29,883 bases of DNA from an uncultured Oscillospiraceae bacterium (GTDB taxonomy: Bacteria > Bacillota > Clostridia > Oscillospirales > Oscillospiraceae): the NCBI GenBank assembly GCA_934593275.1, contig CAKTQE010000023.1:1-29883 (forward strand), written 5' to 3'. The translations under genes and the position numbers were made by a program. The notes under the pieces are model-generated. The model did no database searches and had not been told where the DNA came from. It saw nothing but the letters and a program-made list of their open reading frames with translations. Position 1 is the first letter of the stretch. Each line of letters begins with the position of its first letter. Shown piece by piece: positions 15,265 through 23,316 of this stretch.

Positions 15265-15873
15265 ATGAAAACAACAAGTACGAAGGTAGAAAGACTGACG
15301 AGACTGGCTCTTCTGGTAGCCGTGGAACTGGCCATGCGGGCTGTAGGCCTGGGTGCCATTACCGTAGGACCCCTGAACATGAGTTTTCTGACCTTGCCCA
15401 TCGCCATTGGTGCCATGCTCTGCGGCCCGGTGGAGGCCATGGTTTTGGGTGCTGTTTTTGGCGTACTCAGCCTGACAGATGCCATTTCCGGCCGTTCCGT
15501 GATGACCGGCGCGTTCTTTGCGCTGAGTCCTGTTCACACGGTCATTCTGTGTGTTGGTATGCGGATGCTCATGGGTCTGTGCTGCGGCTATGTTTATAGA
15601 CTCTGCAAGAAAGCTGACGGCAAGGGCATCTGGAGCTACTTTGTAGGAGCCATCAGCGCGCCCCTGCTGAACACCCTGTTCTTCATGGGCTATATCGTGC
15701 TTGTTTTTTATTCCAGTGATTTTGTACAGGCACTGGTGGTGAAAAAAGGTGCCGCGAACCCCTTTATGTTTGTGGTGCTGCTGGTAGGCGTTCAGGGCCT
15801 GGTAGAAGCCCTGACCTGCGGCATTCTGGGAGGCATTCTGGGAAAAACCCTGGATAAAGTTCTGAAAAAGTAA
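15265..15873 (+). CDS. ECF transporter S component, probably for pantothenate
   Basis: This 202-residue membrane protein has about six hydrophobic helices and the look of an ECF S component, the substrate-binding subunit that docks on the EcfT/EcfA module for vitamin uptake. ATG 15265 has AGGAGG at 15251-15256. The N-terminal RLTRLALLVAVELAMRAVG carries the Ala-rich pattern that S components use to contact EcfT. Position next to coaX and coaBC suggests pantothenate (PanT-like) as the ligand; this is genomic-context inference, not motif-based. The EcfA and EcfT genes are not in the window. A strong terminator follows. Confidence 0.85.
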   Translation: MKTTSTKVERLTRLALLVAVELAMRAVGLGAITVGPLNMSFLTLPIAIGAMLCGPVEAMVLGAVFGVLSLTDAISGRSVMTGAFFALSPVHTVILCVGMRMLMGLCCGYVYRLCKKADGKGIWSYFVGAISAPLLNTLFFMGYIVLVFYSSDFVQALVVKKGAANPFMFVVLLVGVQGLVEALTCGILGGILGKTLDKVLKK

Positions 15874-15881
15874 AAATTAAT

Positions 15882-15917
15882 GGGCGTACCTTTTGAGGGG
15901 TACGCCCTTGATTTTTT
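15882..15917. terminator. Terminator between ECF S component and cutC
   Basis: GGGCGTACC (15882-15890) pairs with GGTACGCCC (15899-15907); the plus strand continues TTGATTTTTT. On the minus strand ATTAATTTTTAC follows the stem, so it can serve convergent cutC as well. Confidence 0.87.
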
Positions 15918-15919
15918 GA

Positions 15920-16669
15920 TTAAAGGGAATGAACAATGTCTGCGCACTTCCGGACTTCCTGAGGGTCAGACCGGTAAAGTTCATACTCCGAAAGCCCCGG
16001 AAGTCCCATGTTGACTCTGGGGTTCCGGAATACCATGCCGCTGTTTACGCTGGAAGTGCGGCAGGAACTGTGAAAAGCGGTGATGCCGGTGGCTTCATGG
16101 ATGGAGGCGATGTTCCCGGACTTGACGCCGGCACCGGCCAAAAGGCGAATGCGGCCACCGGACTGCCGGTTTAGCTTCGCCAGGGTGTGGACACCCTGAG
16201 AAGCAGCGCTTTCTCCGCCGGAGGTGAGAATGGTGGTAAAGCCCAGGCTGACAGCGGTCTCCAAGGCAGCGGGCAAATCCCTAGCCATGTCAAAGGCACG
16301 GTGCAGGGTGACCTCCAAATCCCCTGCGGCGGCCCGCAGCCGTTCCAGCATCGGAATATCCAAGTCCCCTTCGGGGGTCAAGGCACCGATGACCACGCCG
16401 TTGGCTCCCAGCTCCCGGAACCGGCGAACCTGGGACTCCATTTGCTCCAATTCATCCTGGGTGTACAGAAAATCTCCGAACCGGGGACGGATCAGCACAT
16501 TTACAGGCAGAGAAACAGCCTGTTGCACCTGCCGGAACAGGAATTCCGAGGGGGTGGTGCCGCCAATCACCAGATTGCCGCAAAGCTCGATGCGGTCTGC
16601 CTGCCCCTCCTGGGCCGCAAGGCAGGAGGCAAGAGAATCCGCGCAGACTTCCAAAAGAGGATGTTCCAT
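15920..16669 (-). CDS. cutC: CutC family protein (copper homeostasis)
   Basis: CutC proteins are TIM-barrel proteins linked to copper tolerance, though their biochemical role is unsettled. The start at 16669 (MEHPLLEVCADS) is supported by AAAGGAG eight bases upstream; the TTG at 16687 would swallow that ribosome site. Conserved blocks are ADRIELCGNL, VLIRPRFGDFLYT, VTLHRAFDM near 127 and TSGGESAA. The 249-residue length is normal. It starts 14 bases after the metA stop and is probably co-transcribed with it. The copper role rests on the family name. Confidence 0.93.
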   Translation of the reverse strand: MEHPLLEVCADSLASCLAAQEGQADRIELCGNLVIGGTTPSEFLFRQVQQAVSLPVNVLIRPRFGDFLYTQDELEQMESQVRRFRELGANGVVIGALTPEGDLDIPMLERLRAAAGDLEVTLHRAFDMARDLPAALETAVSLGFTTILTSGGESAASQGVHTLAKLNRQSGGRIRLLAGAGVKSGNIASIHEATGITAFHSSCRTSSVNSGMVFRNPRVNMGLPGLSEYELYRSDPQEVRKCADIVHSL

Positions 16670-16683
16670 AAAGTATGCTCCTT

Positions 16684-17610
16684 TCAAGTTTGGTCTCCGA
16701 TGGTCATAATGTCATAGGGCGTGGTCTGGTAGACAAAGTAGTTCAGCCAATTGGAAAACAGCAAATTTGCATGGCCCCGCCACCGGACCATGGGGGGCTT
16801 CGTGTCGTCATCATTGGGATAGTAGTGGGCGGGAACCTGAATGGGCAGCCCCTGGTTCTTGTCCCGCAGATATTCCTGGGCCAGGGTGTCCGGGTCATAT
16901 TCCCCGTGGCCGGTGACGAAAATCTGATGGCCGCCTTTGGTCATGGCGGCGTAGACCCCCGCCTCCGGGGAGGAGGCCAGAATGCGCAGGGCGGGGCAAC
17001 GTTCCAAGTCCTCCCGCAAAACCGTGGTGTGCCGGGAGTGGGGAGCATAGAATTCATCGTCAAAGCCCCTGAGCAAGATAGAACGCTTGTAATCCGCGTA
17101 ATGGGGGTAGACCCCAAAAAGCTTCTGGGGCAGGGGATACTTGGGAATGCCATAATGGTAGTATAGCCCCGCCTGGGCGGCCCAGCAGATGTGGAAAGTG
17201 GAGTGGACATTGGTTTTGCTCCATTCCATGATCCGGCAAAGCTCTGGCCAATAGTCCACTTCCTCAAAGGGCAGCTGCTCTACAGGCGCACCGGTGATCA
17301 CCATGCCGTCAAATTTCCGGTTTTTGATTTCGTCAAAGCTTTTGTAGAAAGAGAGCAGATGCTCCTGAGAGGTGTTTTTGGCGGTGTGGGAGGTGGTGTG
17401 CATCAATTCTAAGTGTACCTGCAAAGGGGTGTTGCCCAAGAGCCTGCTGAGCTGGGTCTCTGTGGTGATTTTGGTGGGCATCAGGTTTAGCAATAGTATT
17501 TCCAGTGGCCGGATATCCTGGGTAACGGCCCGGTCCTGGGGCATGACAAAGATATTCTCCTGGTGCAGGGTCTCTGCGGCTGGCAAATCGTTGGGAATGC
17601 GAATGGGCAT
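16684..17610 (-). CDS. metAA: Homoserine O-acetyltransferase, MetA type
   Basis: MetA-family enzymes acylate homoserine in the first committed step of methionine synthesis. The 308-residue product begins [11 protein letters not shown], the family N-terminus. The nucleophile Cys142 lies in HICWAAQAG, and His236 and Glu238 in TGHGEYD complete the site. Residue 111 is Glu (GAPVEQ); in studied MetA proteins Glu at 111 goes with acetyl-CoA and Gly with succinyl-CoA, so acetyl specificity is predicted, as for Bacillus cereus. AGGAGG precedes the start. cutC follows on the same strand. No SAM riboswitch is evident upstream. Confidence 0.95.
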   Translation of the reverse strand: MPIRIPNDLPAAETLHQENIFVMPQDRAVTQDIRPLEILLLNLMPTKITTETQLSRLLGNTPLQVHLELMHTTSHTAKNTSQEHLLSFYKSFDEIKNRKFDGMVITGAPVEQLPFEEVDYWPELCRIMEWSKTNVHSTFHICWAAQAGLYYHYGIPKYPLPQKLFGVYPHYADYKRSILLRGFDDEFYAPHSRHTTVLREDLERCPALRILASSPEAGVYAAMTKGGHQIFVTGHGEYDPDTLAQEYLRDKNQGLPIQVPAHYYPNDDDTKPPMVRWRGHANLLFSNWLNYFVYQTTPYDIMTIGDQT

Positions 17611-17639
17611 GGGGGTCCTCCTGAAAGATACTTTTTGTC

Positions 17640-17668
17640 AGTATAGCACAAAGAAACGGGAAAATCCA
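17640..17668 (-). promoter_or_regulatory. Candidate metAA promoter
   Basis: Read on the minus strand: TGGATT (17668-17663), 17 bases, TATACT (17645-17640), with a TG one base before the -10 box. The -35 box is weak; the extended -10 gives most support. Confidence 0.55.
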
Positions 17669-17767
17669 GTGTCCCGGAAACCGATACAAAAAAATCGATA
17701 TTTGCATCTTGAGAAAACCTGCTAAAATTTGGCGTTTCCCCGGGACAATATTTTAAATCCAGGATGA

Positions 17768-17796
17768 TTGAATCAGGGATACGGTTGTGCTATAAT
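17768..17796 (+). promoter_or_regulatory. pyk promoter
   Basis: TTGAAT (17768-17773), 17 bases, TATAAT (17791-17796) with an extended TG. Transcription would start about 42 bases before the ATG at 17845. Confidence 0.75.
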
Positions 17797-17844
17797 ACGG
17801 CTGAATCAGTAATCAACATTAATGAAGAAAGCGAGAGATGCTTT

Positions 17845-19260
17845 ATGCGGAAAACAAAGATCATCTGCACCATTGGCCCGGCCTCTCAGAATCTGGAGAC
17901 CCTGAAAAAAATGTGCCAGGCCGGTATGAACGTTGCCCGTCTGAATTTCTCCCATGGCACCCATGAGGAGCAGCAGAATAAGGTGAACCTTATTAAGCAG
18001 GTCCGCCAGGAGCTTCACGCGCCTCTGGCCATTATGCTGGATACCAAAGGCCCGGAATACCGTATCCGTACCTTTAAGGACGGCAAGGTCCGGGTTTCTG
18101 CCGGGGATACCTTTACCTTTACGGTAGACGATGTGGAGGGTGACGAGACCCGGGTTTCCGTCAACTATAAGGGCCTTGTAAAGGACTTGTCCGTAGGGGA
18201 TCGGGTGCTGGTAAACAATGGCCTGGTGGTCTTTGAGGTAGAGAAGCTCCAGGGCAGCAATGCCATCTGCAAATGCCTGGTAGGCGGCGAGCTTTCCAAC
18301 CGCAAGAGCATGTCTTTCCCCAATAAGGTCATGACCGGTCCGTTCCTCAGCGAGGCGGACAAGGAAGATCTGCTGTTCGGCATTCAGAACGATGTGGATT
18401 TCATTGCCGCGTCCTTTGTCTCCACCAGACAGAATGTGGAAGATATGCGGGCATTCCTGGATGCCAACGGCGGCGAGCATATTGAAATCATCGCCAAAAT
18501 TGAAAATCAGGCCGGTGTGGACAATGTGGAGGAGATCTGCCAGGTGGCCGAGGGCATTATGGTGGCCAGAGGCGATCTGGGTGTGGAGGTTCCCTTTGTG
18601 GAGCTGCCCGCCATTCAGAAACGCCTGATCCACAAGTGCCGCCAGCTGGGCAAGCGGGTCATTACCGCCACGGAAATGCTGGAATCCATGATCCAGAATC
18701 CCCGGCCCACCAGAGCCGAAATTTCCGACGTTGCCAACGCCGTCTATGACGGCACCTCCGCCATTATGCTCTCCGGCGAGTCTGCCGCCGGTAAATACCC
18801 TGTAGAGGCTGTGGCCACCATGGCCCAGATCGCGGAGTATACCGAGCAGCACACCAGCTATAAAGAGCGGTTCTTTAAGTACGATTTCTGTATTCAGAAC
18901 AATCTGGATGCCATTTCTCACGCCACCTGCGCCATGGCCATTGATGTGGATGCCAAGGCCATTGTGGTCTGCTCCGTATCCGGCAAAACCGCCCGGATGG
19001 TCAGCCGCTTCCGCTGCCCCACGGACATTGTGGGTATGACCGTGGACGAGAAAGCCTGGAGAAAGCTGAACCTGAGCTGGGGCATTACCCCGGTGCTGGC
19101 AGAGGAATACGGCTCCATGGATGTAATGTTCTACCACGGCATGATCAACGCGAAGAAGTATCTCGGCCTGCAGCCCGGTGATTGCGTGGTTCTCACCGGC
19201 GGCCCCATCAACGGCAAGACCGGCAATACCAACACCATCAAGGTGGAAACCGTCGGCTAA
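17845..19260 (+). CDS. pyk: Pyruvate kinase
   Basis: Pyruvate kinase makes pyruvate and ATP from phosphoenolpyruvate and ADP, the last step of glycolysis. ATG 17845 gives MRKTKIICTIGPAS, the family start; in-frame extension upstream runs through the promoter and is rejected. Catalytic blocks are NVARLNFSHG near 31-40, IIAKIENQAG, MVARGDLGVE and RPTRAEISDVANAVYDG, with the Lys of KIENQ as the expected catalytic residue. At 471 residues it lacks the extra C-terminal PEP-utiliser domain of Bacillus enzymes. It has its own promoter and a strong terminator, so it is monocistronic. Confidence 0.97.
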   Translation: MRKTKIICTIGPASQNLETLKKMCQAGMNVARLNFSHGTHEEQQNKVNLIKQVRQELHAPLAIMLDTKGPEYRIRTFKDGKVRVSAGDTFTFTVDDVEGDETRVSVNYKGLVKDLSVGDRVLVNNGLVVFEVEKLQGSNAICKCLVGGELSNRKSMSFPNKVMTGPFLSEADKEDLLFGIQNDVDFIAASFVSTRQNVEDMRAFLDANGGEHIEIIAKIENQAGVDNVEEICQVAEGIMVARGDLGVEVPFVELPAIQKRLIHKCRQLGKRVITATEMLESMIQNPRPTRAEISDVANAVYDGTSAIMLSGESAAGKYPVEAVATMAQIAEYTEQHTSYKERFFKYDFCIQNNLDAISHATCAMAIDVDAKAIVVCSVSGKTARMVSRFRCPTDIVGMTVDEKAWRKLNLSWGITPVLAEEYGSMDVMFYHGMINAKKYLGLQPGDCVVLTGGPINGKTGNTNTIKVETVG

Positions 19261-19282
19261 AATAACTCTTATTAAAATCAAG

Positions 19283-19318
19283 GCCCCTGCGCTGAAACGG
19301 CGCAGGGGCGATTTTTAT
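19283..19318. terminator. Terminator between pyk and the LysR gene
   Basis: GCCCCTGCGC (19283-19292) pairs with GCGCAGGGGC (19300-19309), followed on the plus strand by GATTTTTATC. On the minus strand CTTGATTTTAAT follows, so it may stop both convergent transcripts. Confidence 0.87.
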
Positions 19319-20229
19319 CTTTTAAGGCTTCGATTGGCCAGGACCGAGGTGGTAATGGAAACAAAGTCCCGGACGTATTTTTTGGTATTTTCATCGTTGC
19401 GGTAACAGGCATAGAAGTGTCGGTGATTTTCGTAGTCCTTGAGGGGATAGAAAGCACCGCCGGAATTGAATACAAAGTCGTCGGCATACACATCCGGCAG
19501 AATCATGCAGGAGCCGCTTTTGAGGGCTACCCGCCGGGCCACCTCCAAAGCGGTGGTTTCCAAAAGAATTCTGGGGTGGATGTTGTAACGCCGGAACAGC
19601 CGGTCCTGAATGATCCGGGAGGAATGGGTGCCATCCAGCGAGACAAAGACCTCCTTGGCCGCCTCGTCCAGGCAGATGGGGGTGCCGGAGGGGATACGCT
19701 GGGTCAGACTACAGTCTTTTCCGGCCAGAATGCCGATGGACTCCTTTTCAATTAGTTCATAGGCAATGTTTGCCTCATTGGCTTCCAGAGCGGCCAGGGC
19801 CAGATCCACCTGTCCCTTTTGCAACAGGCTTTCCAGGCTGGCAGAGGGGGACTCCGTAAGCTCCAGGGTGACATTGGGATAGGCCTTGGAGAAAATGGGA
19901 ATAACATCCGGAAGGACCTGAGTGGCTCTGGTGACGCTGATGCCCAGGCGCAGACGGCCCCCGTCATCATGGCGGATGGAGTCGATTTCGGATTTAAGCC
20001 TGGCCTCAATTTCCAGCATGGCCTCAATGGCACTGAGGTATCGCTCTCCGGCGTAGGTCAGGTGAAAAGGGGAGGTGCTGCGGTCAAAAAGCGGGGTCCC
20101 CACTTCGTCTTCCATTTGCCGCAGGGTCTGGCTCAGGGAGGGCTGGCTGATATAAAGCTGCTTGGCAGCGGCGGTAATGGTGCCATACTTGGCAATGGTC
20201 TTAAAGTATAGGGCCTGCTTCATATTCAT
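19315..20229 (-). CDS. LysR-family transcriptional regulator, likely controlling citrate genes
   Basis: This 304-residue LysR-type regulator has an N-terminal winged helix-turn-helix (GTITAAAKQLYISQPSLSQT at about 16-35) and a C-terminal periplasmic-binding-like effector domain. It diverges from citDEF across 211 bases, the classic arrangement for a LysR regulator and its target, so citrate or a related acid is the likely effector (inference). The ATG at 20229 is used; a second ATG two codons later is also possible, since the ribosome site GGTGA is weak. Confidence 0.92.
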   Translation of the reverse strand: MNMKQALYFKTIAKYGTITAAAKQLYISQPSLSQTLRQMEDEVGTPLFDRSTSPFHLTYAGERYLSAIEAMLEIEARLKSEIDSIRHDDGGRLRLGISVTRATQVLPDVIPIFSKAYPNVTLELTESPSASLESLLQKGQVDLALAALEANEANIAYELIEKESIGILAGKDCSLTQRIPSGTPICLDEAAKEVFVSLDGTHSSRIIQDRLFRRYNIHPRILLETTALEVARRVALKSGSCMILPDVYADDFVFNSGGAFYPLKDYENHRHFYACYRNDENTKKYVRDFVSITTSVLANRSLKR

Positions 20230-20289
20230 ACAAATTTCACCACTATTTTACAGCATTTTCACGAATCCTATTGGACTTTGACAATGTTC

Positions 20290-20317
20290 ATTATAAAGGG
20301 ATTTTTATGGATGTCAA
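20290..20317 (-). promoter_or_regulatory. Promoter of the LysR gene
   Basis: On the minus strand TTGACA (20317-20312), 16 bases, TATAAT (20295-20290): both boxes match the consensus exactly. The leader is about 55 bases. Confidence 0.8.
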
Positions 20318-20344
20318 GCATTAGTGTTCCGGTATTCGCCAGAA

Positions 20345-20360
20345 ATTATGATGTGATAAT
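20345..20360. promoter_or_regulatory. Candidate LysR operator
   Basis: ATTAT-N6-ATAAT is a perfect 5-bp dyad, centred about 54 bases before the predicted citD transcription start, near where LysR activators usually bind. AT-rich dyads of this size can arise by chance. Confidence 0.4.
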
Positions 20361-20371
20361 AATTTAAGTAT

Positions 20372-20400
20372 TTGAAAAGAATTTGTGGCTATGCTATGCT
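20372..20400 (+). promoter_or_regulatory. citDEF promoter
   Basis: TTGAAA (20372-20377), 17 bases, TATGCT (20395-20400). The leader to citD is about 34 bases, with GGGAGG before the ATG. Confidence 0.7.
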
Positions 20401-20440
20401 AATGCCACGAAGAAAAAGAAAATAACTAGGGAGGATCAAC

Positions 20441-20740
20441 ATGGAAATTCTGAAATCCGCCGTGGCGGGAACTTTGGAATCCAGCGATGCCATGGTCACT
20501 GTGGAACCCGGTGAGGGCATCAGCCTGGAACTTTCCAGCAGCGTGATGAACCAGTATGGCCGTCAGATCAAGGCCACGGTTCTGTCCACTCTGGAACGTC
20601 TGGATGTACAAAACGCTCGGGTGACGGTGGTGGACAAGGGTGCCTTGGATTGCACCCTGAAAGCCCGGGTAGAGTGCGCGGTGTTCCGCTCCTGCGGTGC
20701 TTCCGCCCAAAACATTCCCTGGGGAGGTGCTGTACGATGA
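20441..20740 (+). CDS. citD: Citrate lyase acyl carrier protein (gamma subunit)
   Basis: CitD carries the phosphoribosyl-dephospho-CoA prosthetic group on which acetyl and citryl thioesters form. The 99-residue product opens MEILKSAVAGTLESSDAMV; Ser14 is the expected attachment site. GISLELSSSVMNQYG and DKGALDCTLKARVE are family blocks. ATG 20441 has GGGAGG upstream. Its stop overlaps the citE ATG (ATGA at 20737-20740). Genes for making and attaching the prosthetic group (citX, citG) are not in the window. Confidence 0.95.
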   Translation: MEILKSAVAGTLESSDAMVTVEPGEGISLELSSSVMNQYGRQIKATVLSTLERLDVQNARVTVVDKGALDCTLKARVECAVFRSCGASAQNIPWGGAVR

Positions 20741-21651
20741 TCAAAAGACCCAAGCCCGAACGGTTCCGTCTGCGCCGGACTATGATGTTTATGAACGCCC
20801 AGAAGCCCGGCCTTATTAAGGATGCTTACATCTACGGCTGCGACTCCATTATGCTGGATTTGGAGGACGCTGTGGCGGAAAACCAGAAAGATGCTGCCCG
20901 GTTCTCTTTGTACCACGCCCTGACTACCATTGACTACGGCTCTACCGAGGTCATTGTCCGGATCAACGGTCTGGATACGCCCCACTGGCAGGAAGACATT
21001 CGGGTCTGTGTGGCCGGCGGTGCTGACGGCATCCGTATCGCCAAGTGCGAGAGTGCCAAGGATGTCCACACCGTAGAGGCTGCCGTGGAAGCGGCAGAAA
21101 AGGAATTTGGCGTGGAAGTGGGCAGAACCCTGCTGATGGCCGCTCTGGAAAGCCCCAAGGGCATTCTGAACGCTTATGAGATTTGCTCCGCTTCTGACCG
21201 GATGTTCGGTGTGGCCATTTCCGGCGGTGACTTCCGCAAGTGCATGCAGACCAAGTTCAGCCCTGACGGCGTGGACATGCTGGCTGCCCGGGGACAGATG
21301 CTGCTGGCCGCCCGTGCGGCGGGCATCCAGTGCTTTGACACCGTGTTTACGGACCTGGATGACAACGAGGGTTTCAAGGCCGAGGTCCTGCAGAACAAGG
21401 CCATGGGCTTTGACGGCAAGAGCCTCATCAATCCCAAGCAGATCCGCCTGGTGCACGAGGTCTTCGCACCTACGGAAAAGGAAGTCAGACAGGCAGAAGC
21501 CATTGTCAGAGCCTATACGGAACAGTCCGCTGCCGGTGTTGGCGTGTTCACCGTCAACGGCAAGATGATCGATATTGCCTTCATTCCCGGCGCGGAGCGC
21601 ACGCTGCGGCTGGCGAAGGCTTGCGGTATGTATGAGGGGGATTTGGTATGA
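20737..21651 (+). CDS. citE: Citrate lyase beta subunit (citryl-ACP lyase)
   Basis: CitE cleaves citryl-ACP to acetyl-ACP and oxaloacetate. ATG 20737 (MIKRPKPERFRLRRTMMFM) overlaps the citD stop and has GGGGAGG upstream. The Mg-binding block MLDLEDAV is at 39-46, followed by VIVRINGLDTP, AALESPKGILNAYEI and FDGKSLINPKQI, all typical of the HpcH/HpaI-like CitE fold. It has 304 residues. It is coupled to citF by another ATGA overlap (21648-21651). Confidence 0.95.
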   Translation: MIKRPKPERFRLRRTMMFMNAQKPGLIKDAYIYGCDSIMLDLEDAVAENQKDAARFSLYHALTTIDYGSTEVIVRINGLDTPHWQEDIRVCVAGGADGIRIAKCESAKDVHTVEAAVEAAEKEFGVEVGRTLLMAALESPKGILNAYEICSASDRMFGVAISGGDFRKCMQTKFSPDGVDMLAARGQMLLAARAAGIQCFDTVFTDLDDNEGFKAEVLQNKAMGFDGKSLINPKQIRLVHEVFAPTEKEVRQAEAIVRAYTEQSAAGVGVFTVNGKMIDIAFIPGAERTLRLAKACGMYEGDLV

Positions 21652-23204
21652 TCAATGCGGTAGGCAGAGAGATTCCGGAGCAGCTGCTGGTAAACGGTAA
21701 AGAGGTTTACCAGGGGAAGAACTATATGGACGGCAAGTATATCCACAAGGCCGCCCCCACCACCCGCCGGTATGAGAAGCCCCAGGAATCCAAAATCGTG
21801 GAAACCATTGTGGATGCGCTGAAAGCCTGCGGAGCCAAAGACGGCATGACCTTCTCTTTCCACCACCATCTGCGGGACGGCGACTTCGTAGCCAATATGG
21901 TTATGGAGGCTGCCATTGAAAAACTGGGCCTGAAAGATTTGACCATTGCCGCCACCTCCCTGGGCGGTGCCCATGACCCCATTGCGGATTACGTGGAGCA
22001 GGGCAAGGTCATCGGCATTCAGACCTCCGGTATCCGTGGCCGTATGGGCGAAGTGGTTTCCGCCGGAAAGCTGAAAACCCCCGCCATTATCCGTTCCCAC
22101 GGCGGCCGTCCCCGGGCCATTGAGGCCGGAGAGGTCCATATCGATATTGCCTTTGTGGCCGCCCCCACCTCTGACTGCGTGGGCAACTGCCGGGGCATCG
22201 GCGGCAAGTCCAACTGCGGTTCCATGGGTTACGCCATGACCGATGCCAAGTATGCCGACCACGTGGTGGTGGTAACGGACTGCCTGGTGGATTTTCCCAA
22301 CATGCCCGCCTCTGTAGAGGCCATTGACGTAGATGCGGTGGTGGTAGTCGATTCCATCGGCAACCCCAAGAAAATCGCCTCCGCCGCGGCCCGCATCAGC
22401 CAGAACCCCCGGGATCTGATGATGGCGGAGAATGTGGCCAAGGTCATTGCTTCCACGCCTTATTTTAAGGACGGTTTTTCTTTCCAGACCGGCGTAGGCG
22501 GACCCTCTCTGGCGGCCAACCTGTTCCTGGAAAAGTATATGGACGAGCGGAACATCAAAATGGGCTGGGCCATCGGCGGCATCTGCGGACCCATGGTGGA
22601 GCTGCTGAAAAAGGGCAAGGTTGGGAAAGTCATTGACGTTCAGGACTTTGACCTGGATGCGGTGAACTCCATCAACCAGACCCCCAACCACTTTGAAATG
22701 TCTGCTTCCCAGTATGCAAACCCCGCCAACAAGGGTGCGTTTGTCAATAAGCTGGACTTTGTAGTGCTGGCTGCCCTGGAAATCGATACGGGCTTTAACG
22801 TCAATGTTCTGACCGGCTCTGACGGTGTGCTTCGTGGCGCACCCGGCGGACATCCCGATACCGCCGCCGGTTCCAAGGTCTGCATCATCGTGACCCCCCT
22901 GACCCGTGGCCGGATGGCAACGGTCTGCGAGAAAGTGGTCACCGTTACCACCCCCGGTGACTGCGTAGACGTTCTGGTAACGGACTACGGTATTGCGGTA
23001 AACCCCCTGCGGCAGGACTTGATCGAGTGCCTGGATCAGGCGGGTATCCCCCATGTCTCCATTGAAAGTCTCAAGGAGAAGGCCTACTCCCTGGTGGGTA
23101 CTCCCGATGATTTGCAGTGGGAGGACAAGGTGGTGGCCGTGCTGGAAGCCCGGGACGGTACCATTTTGGATGTTGTTCGTAAAATCAAGCCTGTGACCCT
23201 GTAA
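21648..23204 (+). CDS. citF: Citrate lyase alpha subunit (citrate:acetyl-ACP transferase)
   Basis: CitF swaps the acetyl group on the CitD thioester for citrate, starting each catalytic cycle. The 518 residues match family length. Recognisable blocks are MTFSFHHHLRDGDFV near 66, GGRPRAIEAGEVHIDIAF, and GAPGGHPDTAAGSK in the second half. Its start overlaps the citE stop. A terminator follows, separating the lyase genes from the transporter gene. A long antisense frame on the opposite strand is a codon-usage shadow. Confidence 0.95.
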   Translation: MINAVGREIPEQLLVNGKEVYQGKNYMDGKYIHKAAPTTRRYEKPQESKIVETIVDALKACGAKDGMTFSFHHHLRDGDFVANMVMEAAIEKLGLKDLTIAATSLGGAHDPIADYVEQGKVIGIQTSGIRGRMGEVVSAGKLKTPAIIRSHGGRPRAIEAGEVHIDIAFVAAPTSDCVGNCRGIGGKSNCGSMGYAMTDAKYADHVVVVTDCLVDFPNMPASVEAIDVDAVVVVDSIGNPKKIASAAARISQNPRDLMMAENVAKVIASTPYFKDGFSFQTGVGGPSLAANLFLEKYMDERNIKMGWAIGGICGPMVELLKKGKVGKVIDVQDFDLDAVNSINQTPNHFEMSASQYANPANKGAFVNKLDFVVLAALEIDTGFNVNVLTGSDGVLRGAPGGHPDTAAGSKVCIIVTPLTRGRMATVCEKVVTVTTPGDCVDVLVTDYGIAVNPLRQDLIECLDQAGIPHVSIESLKEKAYSLVGTPDDLQWEDKVVAVLEARDGTILDVVRKIKPVTL

Positions 23205-23213
23205 AGCGCATTC

Positions 23214-23238
23214 AGGGGGCCAAAAACGCCCCCTTTTT
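23214..23238 (+). terminator. Terminator between citF and the citrate transporter gene
   Basis: AGGGGGC (23214-23220) pairs with GCCCCCT (23228-23234), followed by TTTT. A second, weaker GCTCC/GGAGC hairpin follows at about 23247-23262. Either the transporter has its own promoter or its level is set by readthrough; I see no clear promoter box in the remaining 55 bases. Confidence 0.75.
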
Positions 23239-23316
23239 GTAGGGAAGGCTCCAAAACAGGAGCTTTCAGAACATTCCCAGCAAACGGAAATCGTAATATA
23301 GAAAGGAAATTCGAGA

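Noticed and set aside
16670..16687. TTG start at 16687 for cutC
   Set aside because: It would include the AAAGGAG that serves the ATG at 16669.
17611..17760. SAM riboswitch upstream of metAA
   Set aside because: The leader from the predicted promoter to the start is only about 20 bases and has no suitable structure.
17806..19281. Minus-strand open frame of 491 codons opposite pyk
   Set aside because: Antisense shadow of pyruvate kinase; composition (His, Gly, Ile, Leu) and lack of any family motif show it is not a gene.
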